Origin: SIG440 sp045647905
GTDB lineage: Bacteria > Bacillota > Clostridia > Monoglobales > Monoglobaceae
Assembly (NCBI GenBank): GCA_045647905.1
Contig: JAZRMZ010000175.1
Location: 1-62,790, forward strand
Length of the DNA: 62,790 bases
Direction: 5' to 3'
Shown here: positions 23,601 to 31,966 of the stretch, piece by piece
How the letters are laid out: the number at the start of each line of letters is the position of its first letter
Numbering within the stretch: position 1 is the first letter of the stretch
Position numbers and translations under genes: made by a program
Notes under the pieces: model-generated
What the model saw: only the letters and a program-made list of their open reading frames with translations
Told to the model about the DNA's origin: nothing
Databases searched by the model: none

Positions 23601-24959
23601 ATGAATGAAGAAATTTTGACATTAATAGAAAACAAGGAATTTGTCAGGCTGCGAAGTACCCTGTCAGAAATGAACGCTCCCGACCTTGCGGCTGTTTTCG
23701 AGGAGGTTCCGCAAGAGCATATACTCCGTTTGTTCAGGTTTTTGCCAAAGGAGTTGGCGGCTGAAACCTTTGTTGAAATGGATGCCGACACGCAGGAGCA
23801 TCTGATTCAGAGTTTCACGGATAAGGAGCTTCATGATGTCCTTGACGAGATGTTTGTGGACGATACGGTTGACGTCATTGAAGAAATGCCTGCAAATGTG
23901 GTTAAAAGAATTCTCAAACATACCGACCCTCAAACACGGACGGAAATTAATAAGATTCTGAACTATCCTAAGGACAGTGCCGGAAGCATTATGACAATTG
24001 AGTATGTGGATTTGAAGGCACATATGACCGTTGCCGAGGCCTTTGACAGAATCCGCAAAACCGGTGTTGATAAAGAAACGGTTTACACCTGTTATGTAAC
24101 CGACCAGAACAGACGTCTCATTGGAATCACAACGGTTAAAGATCTTCTTTTGAACGATTATGAAACAAAAATAGGGGATATGATGGAAACCAATGTTATC
24201 TTTGTTGACACGGCTCTTGACAAGGAAGAGGTTGCCAATATGTGCAACAAATATGACTTTCTTGCAATGCCGGTTGTGGACAAAGAAACCAGACTTGTGG
24301 GAATCATCACCTTCGACGATGTTATTGACGTCATTCAGGAAGAAAACACTGAGGATATTGAAAAAATGGCGGCTATTTTGCCTTCTGAAAAGCCCTATCT
24401 GAAGACAACGGCCTTTGAAATTTTCAGGAACAGAATTCCGTGGCTGATGCTTCTGATGCTGTCTGCAACCTTTACGGGGAAAATAATCAGTTCCTTTGAG
24501 GACACTCTGGCAACTTGCGTTGCCCTCACGGCGTTTATTCCCATGCTGATGGGAACGGGCGGAAATTCGGGCGGTCAGGCATCGGTTACCATTATCCGAA
24601 GCTTGTCACTTGGCGATGTTGAGATGGGAGATGTTTTGAGGATTCTGAGAAAAGAGCTTTCGGTTTCATTGCTTTGTGGTGTTTCTCTTGCTGTTGTGAA
24701 CTTTGGAAAAATGCTTCTTATTGACAGAGGCGCAATCGTTTCGTCGGGGCAGGACCCCATGATGATTTCGGTGATTGTCTCGCTGACCCTCCTTGCAACG
24801 GTTGTTTGTGCGAAGCTGGTTGGATGCTGTTTGCCCATTATTGTGAAGCGTTTTGGCTTTGACCCTGCTGTTACGGCAAGTCCTTTTGTTACAACCATTG
24901 TTGATGCAATTTCACTTTTGATTTATTTTGTTATTGCGATGCAGTTTTTGAATTTATAA
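23601..24959 (+). CDS. mgtE: Magnesium transporter MgtE
   Basis: A 452-residue member of the MgtE (SLC41-like) magnesium channels. The N-terminal helical domain (about 1-125) is followed by two CBS domains (about 130-250; DSAGSIMTIEYVDL and TVYTCYVTDQNRRLIGI, then AMPVVDKETRLVGIITFDDVIDV) and five membrane helices (about 280-452) with the pore signature MLMGTGGNSGGQAS. Magnesium binding to the cytoplasmic domains closes the channel. ATG 23601 follows AGGAGGA (23587-23593); an in-frame start seven codons upstream has no ribosome binding site. It is controlled by the M-box upstream. Confidence 0.95.
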   Translation: MNEEILTLIENKEFVRLRSTLSEMNAPDLAAVFEEVPQEHILRLFRFLPKELAAETFVEMDADTQEHLIQSFTDKELHDVLDEMFVDDTVDVIEEMPANVVKRILKHTDPQTRTEINKILNYPKDSAGSIMTIEYVDLKAHMTVAEAFDRIRKTGVDKETVYTCYVTDQNRRLIGITTVKDLLLNDYETKIGDMMETNVIFVDTALDKEEVANMCNKYDFLAMPVVDKETRLVGIITFDDVIDVIQEENTEDIEKMAAILPSEKPYLKTTAFEIFRNRIPWLMLLMLSATFTGKIISSFEDTLATCVALTAFIPMLMGTGGNSGGQASVTIIRSLSLGDVEMGDVLRILRKELSVSLLCGVSLAVVNFGKMLLIDRGAIVSSGQDPMMISVIVSLTLLATVVCAKLVGCCLPIIVKRFGFDPAVTASPFVTTIVDAISLLIYFVIAMQFLNL

Positions 24960-24966
24960 AAGATAA

Positions 24967-25089
24967 GGGCAGATCCTTCGGCAAGCTCAGGATGACCCTG
25001 TGGTGGTTATGGGCAGATCCTTCGGCCAGCTCAGGATGACCCCGTGGTGATTATGGTCAGATCCTTCGGCAAGCTCAGGATGACATTCG
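24967..25089. repeat. Three tandem 44-bp units containing family B
   Basis: Copies start at 24967, 25011 and 25055. Each begins gggcagatccttcggc or close to it, contains the B core, and ends gtggtggttat or gtggtgattat; the third stops after the B core. All lie in the same direction just after mgtE. Confidence 0.9.
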
Positions 25090-25116
25090 GCAATGACCGA
25101 AAAATATTAAAAGTTC

Positions 25117-25161
25117 AGGCTATGCATACGAGCGTTCCGGCTCGGTTGCATAGCCTTTTTT
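25117..25161 (+). terminator. Strong intrinsic terminator
   Basis: AGGCTATGCA (25117-25126) pairs with TGCATAGCCT (25147-25156), with an inner stem CGAGC/GCTCG and a TTTTTT tail. It is the likely end of the mgtE transcript, which would include the three B units. Confidence 0.85.
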
Positions 25162-25330
25162 GAATAATAGGAAACCAAATTGCGAATTTCCTATTATACA
25201 AAAACAAAAATTAAATTGTCCGTGCGAAATTTTCCGCCGATGGCGGAAACGCACATGGACGAAAAAAGCTGTATCCTTTTCTGCCCGCCGCAGGCGAGAG
25301 CCAAAGGCGCTTTTTGAAATTATAGCATAG
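25162..25330. other. Hairpin-rich noncoding stretch
   Basis: Successive inverted repeats: AATAGGAAA/TTTCCTATT (25167-25195), GTCCGTGCG with CGCACATGGAC enclosing TTTCCGCC-GAT-GGCGGAAA (about 25218-25260), and a GC-rich hairpin near 25283. GCATAGCC recurs at 25323-25330 and mirrors GGCTATGC at 25118. No open frame with a ribosome binding site. Could be a decayed repeat element or a structured RNA. Confidence 0.45.
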
Positions 25331-25402
25331 CCGATAGGTTTTATAAAGCGGTTTTTATGAAAATAGTACGATTTCAACCCCTGAAAAGTTCAAAAATTAA
25401 TA

Positions 25403-25431
25403 TTTACATTTAGGTTTTGCTGTGGTAAAAT
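25403..25431 (+). promoter_or_regulatory. Promoter of the amidohydrolase gene
   Basis: TTTACA (25403-25408) and TAAAAT (25426-25431) with a 17-base spacer, 29 bases before the start codon. Confidence 0.65.
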
Positions 25432-25459
25432 TCAGGTAATACAGTAAGGGGGAATTATA

Positions 25460-26224
25460 ATGCTGAAAGCAATTGATATGCATATGCATATAAACCATGG
25501 AAGTGTTCACGATACGCAGGTGAGCGAGGTGTATACTGCTGACCTTGACGGGCTTATGGAAATAAACAGGGGAACAGGAATTGAATTGATGTTTTGTTCC
25601 ACCTTTGCATCGCTTCACAGTGATGAGGAGGTTGAGCAGGAAAATGAATATTTGATGAACCTTGCCAAATCCACCGATGAACTTTATCAATGGGTGGTTA
25701 TTGACCCCAGAAATGAAAGAACCTTTGAACAGGCAAGAATGATGCTGGAATCCGAAAAATGTGTGGGAATAAAGATTCATCCTGCTTGTCACCAGTATGA
25801 CCTTTTGGAATTTGGTGACAAAATTTTTTCTTTTGCTGCGGAGTTCGGGGCGAATTTGTTGACTCATCCGATGACGGAATTTTTAACTGAGTCAAAAATT
25901 CTGACTTATGCCAATAAATATCCCGAAATGAATCTGATTATAGCACATATCGGAGGCAAGGAGTTTGTTGATGCGGTTGAATTTGCCAAGCACGGCAATG
26001 TTTATACCGATACTTCGGGAATTGCAAGCTCAAGAAACAAAATAATTGAATATGCGGTGAATCGAATCGGGTCGGAAAAAATATTGTTCGGCACGGATAC
26101 ATATTCTGCTGCTTTTCAGCGTGGAAGAATTGAATTTGCTTTGATTTCGGAGGAGGACAAGGCAAACATTCTCAGATATAATTCGGAGCGGCTTTTCAGC
26201 AGAATTTTGAGTAAAAGAAAGTAA
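25460..26224 (+). CDS. Amidohydrolase-family (TIM-barrel) metal hydrolase
   Basis: A 254-residue cytoplasmic protein of the amidohydrolase-2 superfamily. The metal motif DMHMHI opens the barrel (residues 6-11); further ligands are likely in GIKIHPACH (near 100), LLTHPM (near 134), IIAHIGG (near 157) and GTDTY (near 214). Family members hydrolyse or decarboxylate small cyclic or aromatic acids; the substrate here is open. GGGGG (25448-25452) precedes the ATG and it has its own promoter. It stands about 200 bases before the nagA-like gene and may belong functionally to the same cluster. Confidence 0.82.
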   Translation: MLKAIDMHMHINHGSVHDTQVSEVYTADLDGLMEINRGTGIELMFCSTFASLHSDEEVEQENEYLMNLAKSTDELYQWVVIDPRNERTFEQARMMLESEKCVGIKIHPACHQYDLLEFGDKIFSFAAEFGANLLTHPMTEFLTESKILTYANKYPEMNLIIAHIGGKEFVDAVEFAKHGNVYTDTSGIASSRNKIIEYAVNRIGSEKILFGTDTYSAAFQRGRIEFALISEEDKANILRYNSERLFSRILSKRK

Positions 26225-26244
26225 ATTTTTGGGTTTGTTTTAAT

Positions 26245-26260
26245 CTTTTTGAGGTTGCAA
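26245..26260 (+). promoter_or_regulatory. Shared 16-base motif before the nagA operon
   Basis: CTTTTTGAGGTTGCAA occurs here and, identically, at 32988-33003 before the GH28-like gene. The likely -10 of the nagA operon is TATTAT at 26392-26397 with a poor -35, as in activator-dependent promoters. A binding site for the AraC-type regulator at 34591 is the favoured reading (inference). Confidence 0.45.
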
Positions 26261-26428
26261 TAAGATTGATGATGTTTTTTTTGGTTGCGGAATTGTGGCG
26301 TTTATGGTAGTATAGCAAATAAAACGCAAAAAAGCCAAAAACAGGACAAAATAGATTGAAATAGGATATAGCAATAAAGCCGGTTTTGTGATATTATTCA
26401 GATATGTATTTTGCAGGGGGGAAAAACA

Positions 26429-27601
26429 GTGGCAAACAAAAAGATAAAGGTGATATTGAATGCAAATGTAGTTCTTGAAAGCGGAATTCTCTGGGACGGG
26501 GCAATTCTGATTGAGAATGAACGAATTGCCGATGTGAAAAGCCGCAGGGAATTACAGGTGCCGGACGGTGCTGAGATTATAGATGCAAAGGGTGCATATG
26601 TGGGACCGGGCTTTGTGGATATTCATGTTCACGGAGCGGTGGGAAAGACCACATATTCCAATGCCCAAGATATTGTTGAGGTTGCAGATTTCTTTTTGAA
26701 GCACGGCACAACATCCATGCTTTCAACACCGCCTTATGAACTTAATTTTGATGAATTTGTTGAGGCAATTCGTGCGGGAAGGGAAGCAATGAAAAAGGGA
26801 AAGACAATAAAGGGACTTTATCTTGAGGGCCCTTATATAAACGTGAATTACGGAGCTTTTTCCCATATGAACCCGTGGCGCGGAGGAATTGACCCGCAAC
26901 AGTTCAGGGTTCTTGTTGATGAGGCAGGCGAAGATGCGCTTGTGTGGACAATTGCTCCCGAAAGAGAGGATATTTTGCCTTTTGTTGAATATGCAAAAAA
27001 AGTGAAGCCTGACGTTGTTCTGGCTGTGGGACACAGCGAAGCAACACCCACACAAATCCGTGCTCTGGGTAAATACCGTCCGTCACTTCAGACCCATTCA
27101 ATGTGTGCGACGGGCAGACTTGAGGTTCCGAGAGGTACAAGAGCTTATGGCCCGGATGAATACTGCTTCAAGGAGCCTGATGTGTTCTGTGAATTGATTT
27201 CCGATTCCTGCGGTATTCATGTGAATGCAGAAATGCAGCAGCTTCTTATTCACAACAAGGGAGTGGGCAGAGTTGTTCTGATTACCGATTCGTCAGGAGA
27301 AGAATCATACCCCAACCCTGAAGGTCTGGAACACGTTACCGACCTTGGCTTTGATGACAGAGGCGGAATTGCGGGAAGCAAGCTGACAATGGATATGGTT
27401 TGCAGAAATATTATGACACACACCAATTGTGGTATTGCTCAGACCTTTATTATGGCGTCCCTTAACCCTGCGAAGGTAATCGGTCTGGATAATGAAATTG
27501 GTTCAATCGAAAAAGGTAAAATTGCGGATTTGGTGTTTGTTGACCATATGTTCAATGTTGAAAAGGTTATGGTTGGCGGAGAAATGGAGTGTGCAAAATG
27601 A
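26429..27601 (+). CDS. nagA: N-acetylglucosamine-6-phosphate deacetylase-like protein
   Basis: A 390-residue amidohydrolase-superfamily enzyme. NagA removes the acetyl group from N-acetylglucosamine 6-phosphate. The metal-site segment GPGFVDIHVHG (near residue 58), LEGPYIN (near 132) with the conserved Glu, GHSEAT (near 200), QTHSMCATG (near 222) and the catalytic Asp in LITDSSG (near 285) are present, and the C-terminus has the usual NPAKVIGL and GSIEKGKIADLVFVD. The segment between differs from classical NagA, so another acylated sugar phosphate is possible. GTG 26429 follows GGGGGG (26416-26421). The stop overlaps the next gene by four bases (ATGA). Confidence 0.8.
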   Translation: MANKKIKVILNANVVLESGILWDGAILIENERIADVKSRRELQVPDGAEIIDAKGAYVGPGFVDIHVHGAVGKTTYSNAQDIVEVADFFLKHGTTSMLSTPPYELNFDEFVEAIRAGREAMKKGKTIKGLYLEGPYINVNYGAFSHMNPWRGGIDPQQFRVLVDEAGEDALVWTIAPEREDILPFVEYAKKVKPDVVLAVGHSEATPTQIRALGKYRPSLQTHSMCATGRLEVPRGTRAYGPDEYCFKEPDVFCELISDSCGIHVNAEMQQLLIHNKGVGRVVLITDSSGEESYPNPEGLEHVTDLGFDDRGGIAGSKLTMDMVCRNIMTHTNCGIAQTFIMASLNPAKVIGLDNEIGSIEKGKIADLVFVDHMFNVEKVMVGGEMECAK

Positions 27602-28956
27602 ACAAACTGAAGGTTGGTTATGCAAGTGTTAATATAAATCCTTCTCTTGGAATAGCTGTTTACGGATATTATGTGCCCAGATATGCAAAGGGGTATCTTG
27701 ATGACCTTGAGGCAGAGGCTCTGGCTCTTTGCTGTGATGACAAAAAGGTTATTATTATGGCTGTTGATGCAGGGGCAGTACCTGCGGATTTTGTGGCTGA
27801 ATGCCGTGAGCTGATTGAAAAGGAAACGGGTGTTTCGGGTGAAAATATCCTTATTTCGGCTTCACATTCGCACACAACTCCTTTCCTGCGGGATATGGAT
27901 ATGTTTGATTATGACCTTGAACCGGTTTTTGAATACAGAGAATTTGTGAAGAAAAGGCTTCTTGATGCGGCAAAGATGGCTCTTGATGATATTTGCCCTG
28001 CAAGGATGGGGTATATTGTGGGCTATGCGCCCGAAAGAGTTGCCTATATCCGCAGATACAAAATGAAGGACGGAACAACAATGACCTGTCCGCCCCTTGG
28101 TGACCCCAATATTGACCATCCCATTGGCGAGCTTGACCAGAGGGTGAACGTGCTGAGGTTTGACCGTGAAGGTGCCGAAAGTGTTGTTTTTGTGAACTAC
28201 GGACTTCACGCCGATTGTATTGGCGGAGAGTTTTTGTCGGCTGACTGGCCGGGCTGGATGAGAAAGACTGTTGAAAAATCCCTTGACGGTTGCAAGTGTA
28301 TGTTTTTTGCAGGTGCTCAGGGTGATGTGGGCAGTACCAACATCAATCCCACGGGCGGCGATATGAATGATACTGAAATCAGCTTTGACAACGAAATGAA
28401 GAGTCCCGGAATGGCGAGATTTGTGGGTCGTGCTTTGGCGGGTACGATTCTTCAGGTCTTTGACAAGGTGCATTATATTGATGTTGAAGATGTTGACGTA
28501 TTACATAAAGAGATTCTGATTCCTGCAAATCTGCCTACGGTTGAAGAACTGGTTCTTGCAAAAAAATACAAGGCGCTTCATGATGAGGGGAAGGATGACG
28601 AAATTCCCTTTGAGGCAATGGAGCTTACCACGGTTGTTGCAGAGGCGGCAAGAATGTGCAAGCTGGAAAAGGGCCCCGAAAATTTCAAATTTGACCTTAT
28701 GGGCGTGAAAATCGGTGATGTTGCCATGGTTGGCATACCGGGCGAGCCTTTTACGGAAATCGGTGTTGAACTCAAAAAAGCAGAGGGCTGGGCTATGATT
28801 ATGCCCTGTGCACAGACCAATGGAGATGAGGGCTACTTCCCCATGAAATCAGCTTATGACGAGGGTGGTTATGAATCACGCTCGTCGGTATTCAAGTCGG
28901 GTGTTGCTGAAAAGATTATTGAAGGCGGTGTTCAACTGCTTAATGAAATGCATTAA
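27598..28956 (+). CDS. Neutral ceramidase-fold hydrolase
   Basis: A 452-residue protein related to the N-terminal catalytic domain of neutral/alkaline non-lysosomal ceramidases (zinc amidases). It shows the metal motif ASHSHTTP (near residue 85), VNYGLHADCIGG and SADWPGWM (near 200-215), and FAGAQGDVGSTN (near 240). It is far shorter than true ceramidases (about 650-750 residues), lacks the C-terminal Ig-like domain and has no signal peptide, so an intracellular amide or ester of a sugar is a more likely substrate than ceramide. Start and stop codons overlap nagA (ATGA), indicating coupled translation and a shared pathway. Confidence 0.8.
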   Translation: MNKLKVGYASVNINPSLGIAVYGYYVPRYAKGYLDDLEAEALALCCDDKKVIIMAVDAGAVPADFVAECRELIEKETGVSGENILISASHSHTTPFLRDMDMFDYDLEPVFEYREFVKKRLLDAAKMALDDICPARMGYIVGYAPERVAYIRRYKMKDGTTMTCPPLGDPNIDHPIGELDQRVNVLRFDREGAESVVFVNYGLHADCIGGEFLSADWPGWMRKTVEKSLDGCKCMFFAGAQGDVGSTNINPTGGDMNDTEISFDNEMKSPGMARFVGRALAGTILQVFDKVHYIDVEDVDVLHKEILIPANLPTVEELVLAKKYKALHDEGKDDEIPFEAMELTTVVAEAARMCKLEKGPENFKFDLMGVKIGDVAMVGIPGEPFTEIGVELKKAEGWAMIMPCAQTNGDEGYFPMKSAYDEGGYESRSSVFKSGVAEKIIEGGVQLLNEMH

Positions 28957-28997
28957 AAATAGAAAAAGTTTTTAAATACAGCGAGGGAGACAATGGA

Positions 28998-29999
28998 ATG
29001 AAACTTAATTATGAACAAATTAAGGGTATTACAACAGGTGCGGAGATAATTGAAGAAAGTCGGGAAGGTTTTTGTTTTTCAAGGTTTACGGAGGAACAGA
29101 ATGTCCTTTATAAGAACAGAGATGAAGACTGTTATTTAAGGTCTTTGTCCACTGCGGGAATTAAGCTATGCTTTAAAACGGACAGTCAAGCCTTGTTTAT
29201 GAGGGTGAAGACCTCGCCGGGTTCGTCAAGAAAGTATTTTTCGGTTGATGTTTTTGTGAATGATGAAAGTGTTGGCAGTATAAACAATTTTTCGTCCTGC
29301 ACAATGCCAAAAAAATATGTTGCCACGGAGCTTGCCCTTGGGGAATATGAAAAAACCTTTGAACTTTGGAGCGGAATGAAGGTTGTGACGGTTTATCTGC
29401 CCTGGTCGGTTGATACGGTGATTGAAGAAATTTCCATTGATGACGGTGCGGTTATACAGCCCATTAAGCGGAGCAAAACTCTGCTTGCCTTTGGTGATTC
29501 CATCACTCAGGGGTATGACGCACTTCAATCCTCAATGACTTATGTTGCCCGTCTTGCAAGGGCTTTGGATGCTGATGAAACCAATAAGGGTATCGGAGGG
29601 GAAATGTTCTTTCCTGAGCTTGCGGCGTCAAAGGAGGGCTTTGTGCCCGATTATGTTACGGTTGCATACGGTGTGAACGACTGGTCACACAGAACGAGAG
29701 ACGAGTTTGAACTGAATTGCCGTGAGTTTTTCAGAGAGCTTTCAAAGAATTATCCCAACTCGAAAAAGTTTGTGATAACTCCCATATGGGCTGCCTGCTG
29801 TAAAGAAAAAAGACCGACAGGTAAATTTAATGACCTTGACGGAATCATCAGAGGCTGTATTGAGGATGAAAGCATAAAGGTGATTTCAGGCATAGACCTT
29901 GTGCCGCATGATACGGGGCTTTTTGCCGACTTGGAGGTGCATCCCACCGACAAGGGTTTTGAACATTATTTTGAAAATTTATATAAATTTATAATATAA
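28998..29999 (+). CDS. SGNH/GDSL hydrolase with N-terminal beta domain
   Basis: A 333-residue cytoplasmic esterase. Residues about 1-155 form a beta-rich domain like the jelly roll of some carbohydrate acetyl esterases; residues about 160-333 form an SGNH fold with LLAFGDSITQGYD (catalytic Ser near 168), a Gly segment (NKGIGGEMF), AYGVNDW (Asn block) and the catalytic Asp/His in LEVHPTDKG near 315. GCGAGGGAG before 28994 supplies the ribosome binding site. Within this cluster it would remove acetyl or other acyl groups from imported sugars (inference). Confidence 0.82.
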   Translation: MKLNYEQIKGITTGAEIIEESREGFCFSRFTEEQNVLYKNRDEDCYLRSLSTAGIKLCFKTDSQALFMRVKTSPGSSRKYFSVDVFVNDESVGSINNFSSCTMPKKYVATELALGEYEKTFELWSGMKVVTVYLPWSVDTVIEEISIDDGAVIQPIKRSKTLLAFGDSITQGYDALQSSMTYVARLARALDADETNKGIGGEMFFPELAASKEGFVPDYVTVAYGVNDWSHRTRDEFELNCREFFRELSKNYPNSKKFVITPIWAACCKEKRPTGKFNDLDGIIRGCIEDESIKVISGIDLVPHDTGLFADLEVHPTDKGFEHYFENLYKFII

Positions 30000-30016
30000 G
30001 GAAAAGGTGATTTGAA

Positions 30017-30913
30017 ATGGAAGATTTGAAAATGGGAGCAGGCTTTGTTCCTGCGCTTGGTACTCCTCTTGACAAGGAAGGAAATTTGTTGGTTGACAGT
30101 TACAAAAAGCATATTGAGGATCAGATTAATGCAGGGGCGGTTGCTCTTCTTTGCATGGGTTCAATGGGAATTGAGCCTTATATCCGTGATGACGTTTACC
30201 CTCAGGTTGCAAAGGCGGCAGTTGAGGCGGCAAATGGCAGAATCCCTGTGCTTGTGGGGGCAATGGATACCTCAATATCAAGAGTGAAAAGCAGAATTGC
30301 TCCTCTTGAGGAAATGGATATTGACGCACTTGTTTTCACTACACCATTTTATTATGCGTGTTCAAGGGATCAGATTATGAATTTCTTCAAGGGTGTTGCA
30401 GCGCTCACAAAGCACAATATTATGATTTATGATTTGCCCGGCGTTACTCAGTCGAAGATTACATATGATATGGTTATTGAGCTGATTGAAACTGTTCCTA
30501 ATTTTGTTGGAATAAAGTCAAACGACACTCTTATGTTCCGCAAGCTCAAGCTGAACCCTGCTGTTCCCAAGGAGTTTGTTATGGTTTATTCGGGGCTTGA
30601 TATGTTTGATATTGCATACAAGTGGGGCATTGACAAGAGTCTGGACGGTATGCTTTCGGCTACGCCCCAAAACACAGAAAAGCTCTTTAAGGCAATGGCG
30701 GCTGATGACTATGACACGGCGGCAGAGTGCCTGAACAATATTGTTTCACTCAGGGATTGCTATGTTGCAAATGATTTGTGGCCGTCCTTCACGGCGTCTA
30801 TGAATATGCTTGGCTATGAGGGCGATTTTGCACCCGATTATGTGTCAGAACTGAAGCCCGGCGCTTATGAGAATATCAAGGCTGAGATGAAGAGAATCGG
30901 CGAAATAGAGTAG
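30017..30913 (+). CDS. DapA/NanA-family aldolase
   Basis: A 298-residue TIM-barrel lyase of the dihydrodipicolinate synthase/N-acetylneuraminate lyase family. The Schiff-base Lys lies in FVGIKSND (near residue 169), the conserved Tyr in IMIYDLPGVT (near 141). The usual GTTGE substrate loop is replaced by LLCMGSMGIEP (near 45-55), so the preferred acceptor is not pyruvate semialdehyde in the classical way. Clustered with sugar hydrolases rather than lysine genes, it more likely cleaves a 2-keto-3-deoxy sugar acid. AAGGTGA (30007) precedes the ATG. Confidence 0.85.
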   Translation: MEDLKMGAGFVPALGTPLDKEGNLLVDSYKKHIEDQINAGAVALLCMGSMGIEPYIRDDVYPQVAKAAVEAANGRIPVLVGAMDTSISRVKSRIAPLEEMDIDALVFTTPFYYACSRDQIMNFFKGVAALTKHNIMIYDLPGVTQSKITYDMVIELIETVPNFVGIKSNDTLMFRKLKLNPAVPKEFVMVYSGLDMFDIAYKWGIDKSLDGMLSATPQNTEKLFKAMAADDYDTAAECLNNIVSLRDCYVANDLWPSFTASMNMLGYEGDFAPDYVSELKPGAYENIKAEMKRIGEIE

Positions 30914-30939
30914 AATATTTATTTGAAAGGAAAAGACAT

Positions 30940-31725
30940 ATGAAAGTTTACAGTCAGAACGTATGGAACTTTAATCCCAGTGAATATCGCAACACGTTGA
31001 TTGCATCTCTTATAAAGGATTTTGATGCGGATGTGTGTTGCTTTCAGGAATGCGGGCCCGGTACAAACCGTGTCGGGGCTGCACCCCTTCCCCAATTGAT
31101 TAAGGAAAGCTATTCGGAGGTATGCCCTGAGTTTGCGGATAGAAATTATACGGGTCTCTTTTATAAAACAGAAAAATATAATTTGATTGACAGCGGATAT
31201 TTTCTTTACACAGGTCTTAATGATGCAAATTCCAAATCTGTGGCTTGGGCTGTTATTGAAGACAAAGATACTCTGAAAAAAGTGGCGGTTGCCAGCACTC
31301 ATTTTTGGTGGATGTTCCGTGGCGAAGAGGATAATCAGCAGAGACTTCAGAATGTTGCAGAGCTCAAAGCTTTTTGTGATGGAATAGTTGAAAAATATAA
31401 TATCCCTGTTATAATCGGCGGTGACTTCAATAATGGAATAAACTCCGATCAGGGTGAAGAACCGTATAAGAAAATGGTTGAAGAAGGTTTTTGTGACATA
31501 AGGTATACAGCCGAGGAAACAACCGATTCGTTCACTCATCATGAGTATCCCATTCTGAATGATGAAGGAATTTATGTGGACGGTGCCCTTCCCGAACGTA
31601 ACCTTGACTATATTTTTACCTACGGCAATGGTGGAATAAAGGCGAAGAAGTTTGAAATCCTCACCACTCAAAAGGCGCTGGATTCGTCGGACCACTGCCC
31701 GCTTCTGGCAACTTTTGAAATATAA
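30940..31725 (+). CDS. Endonuclease/exonuclease/phosphatase-family hydrolase
   Basis: A 261-residue soluble protein of the EEP fold (DNase I, inositol phosphatase and sphingomyelinase relatives). The metal and catalytic motifs are QNVWNFNP (residue 6), FQECG (near 33), STHFWW (near 121), IIGGDFNNG (near 165) and SSDHCPLLATF (near 250). It has no signal peptide, hence a cytoplasmic phosphodiester or phosphomonoester is the likely substrate. GAAAGGAAAAG before the ATG is the ribosome binding site. It is in line with the aldolase gene (26-base gap). Confidence 0.82.
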   Translation: MKVYSQNVWNFNPSEYRNTLIASLIKDFDADVCCFQECGPGTNRVGAAPLPQLIKESYSEVCPEFADRNYTGLFYKTEKYNLIDSGYFLYTGLNDANSKSVAWAVIEDKDTLKKVAVASTHFWWMFRGEEDNQQRLQNVAELKAFCDGIVEKYNIPVIIGGDFNNGINSDQGEEPYKKMVEEGFCDIRYTAEETTDSFTHHEYPILNDEGIYVDGALPERNLDYIFTYGNGGIKAKKFEILTTQKALDSSDHCPLLATFEI

Positions 31726-31950
31726 GCGGAAAAATATTTAACCGCAAAAGAGGTTGGCGCTGACGTGGGCGGTTTGCTCCTTGCTGACTGGGCGCAGTCT
31801 GTTGATGAAGCATATTGTATTGATGCGGTTGTTCACGGGATGATGGAAATTGAGGGCATTTGCGGACGTTATCGGCGTGCACCTTATACCTCACTTAGTG
31901 ATGAACAAATGGAAATTCTCAGAGAATACAGAAAAGGTTTGAAATATTGA
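31726..31950 (+). pseudogene. C-terminal fragment of a DapA-family-like protein
   Basis: Directly after the stop of the EEP gene the same frame stays open for 74 codons: AEKYLTAKEVGADVGG ... AVVHGMMEIEGICGRYRRA ... SLSDEQMEILREYRKGLKY. The end has the look of the C-terminal helices of DapA-type aldolases (invariably a RxPxxxLsxeq pattern), and no good ribosome binding site is present (GTG 31765 is the first internal start). It is therefore read as the remainder of a lost second aldolase gene. A small expressed protein of 61 residues from GTG 31765 cannot be ruled out. Confidence 0.4.
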
Positions 31951-31966
31951 AAGGAAGAATAAACTT

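Noticed and set aside
27598..31725. A sphingolipid degradation pathway (ceramidase-fold plus sphingomyelinase-like EEP protein)
   Set aside because: Both proteins lack signal peptides, the ceramidase-fold protein lacks the C-terminal domain of true ceramidases, and the neighbours are sugar enzymes. A cytoplasmic sugar substrate is more likely.
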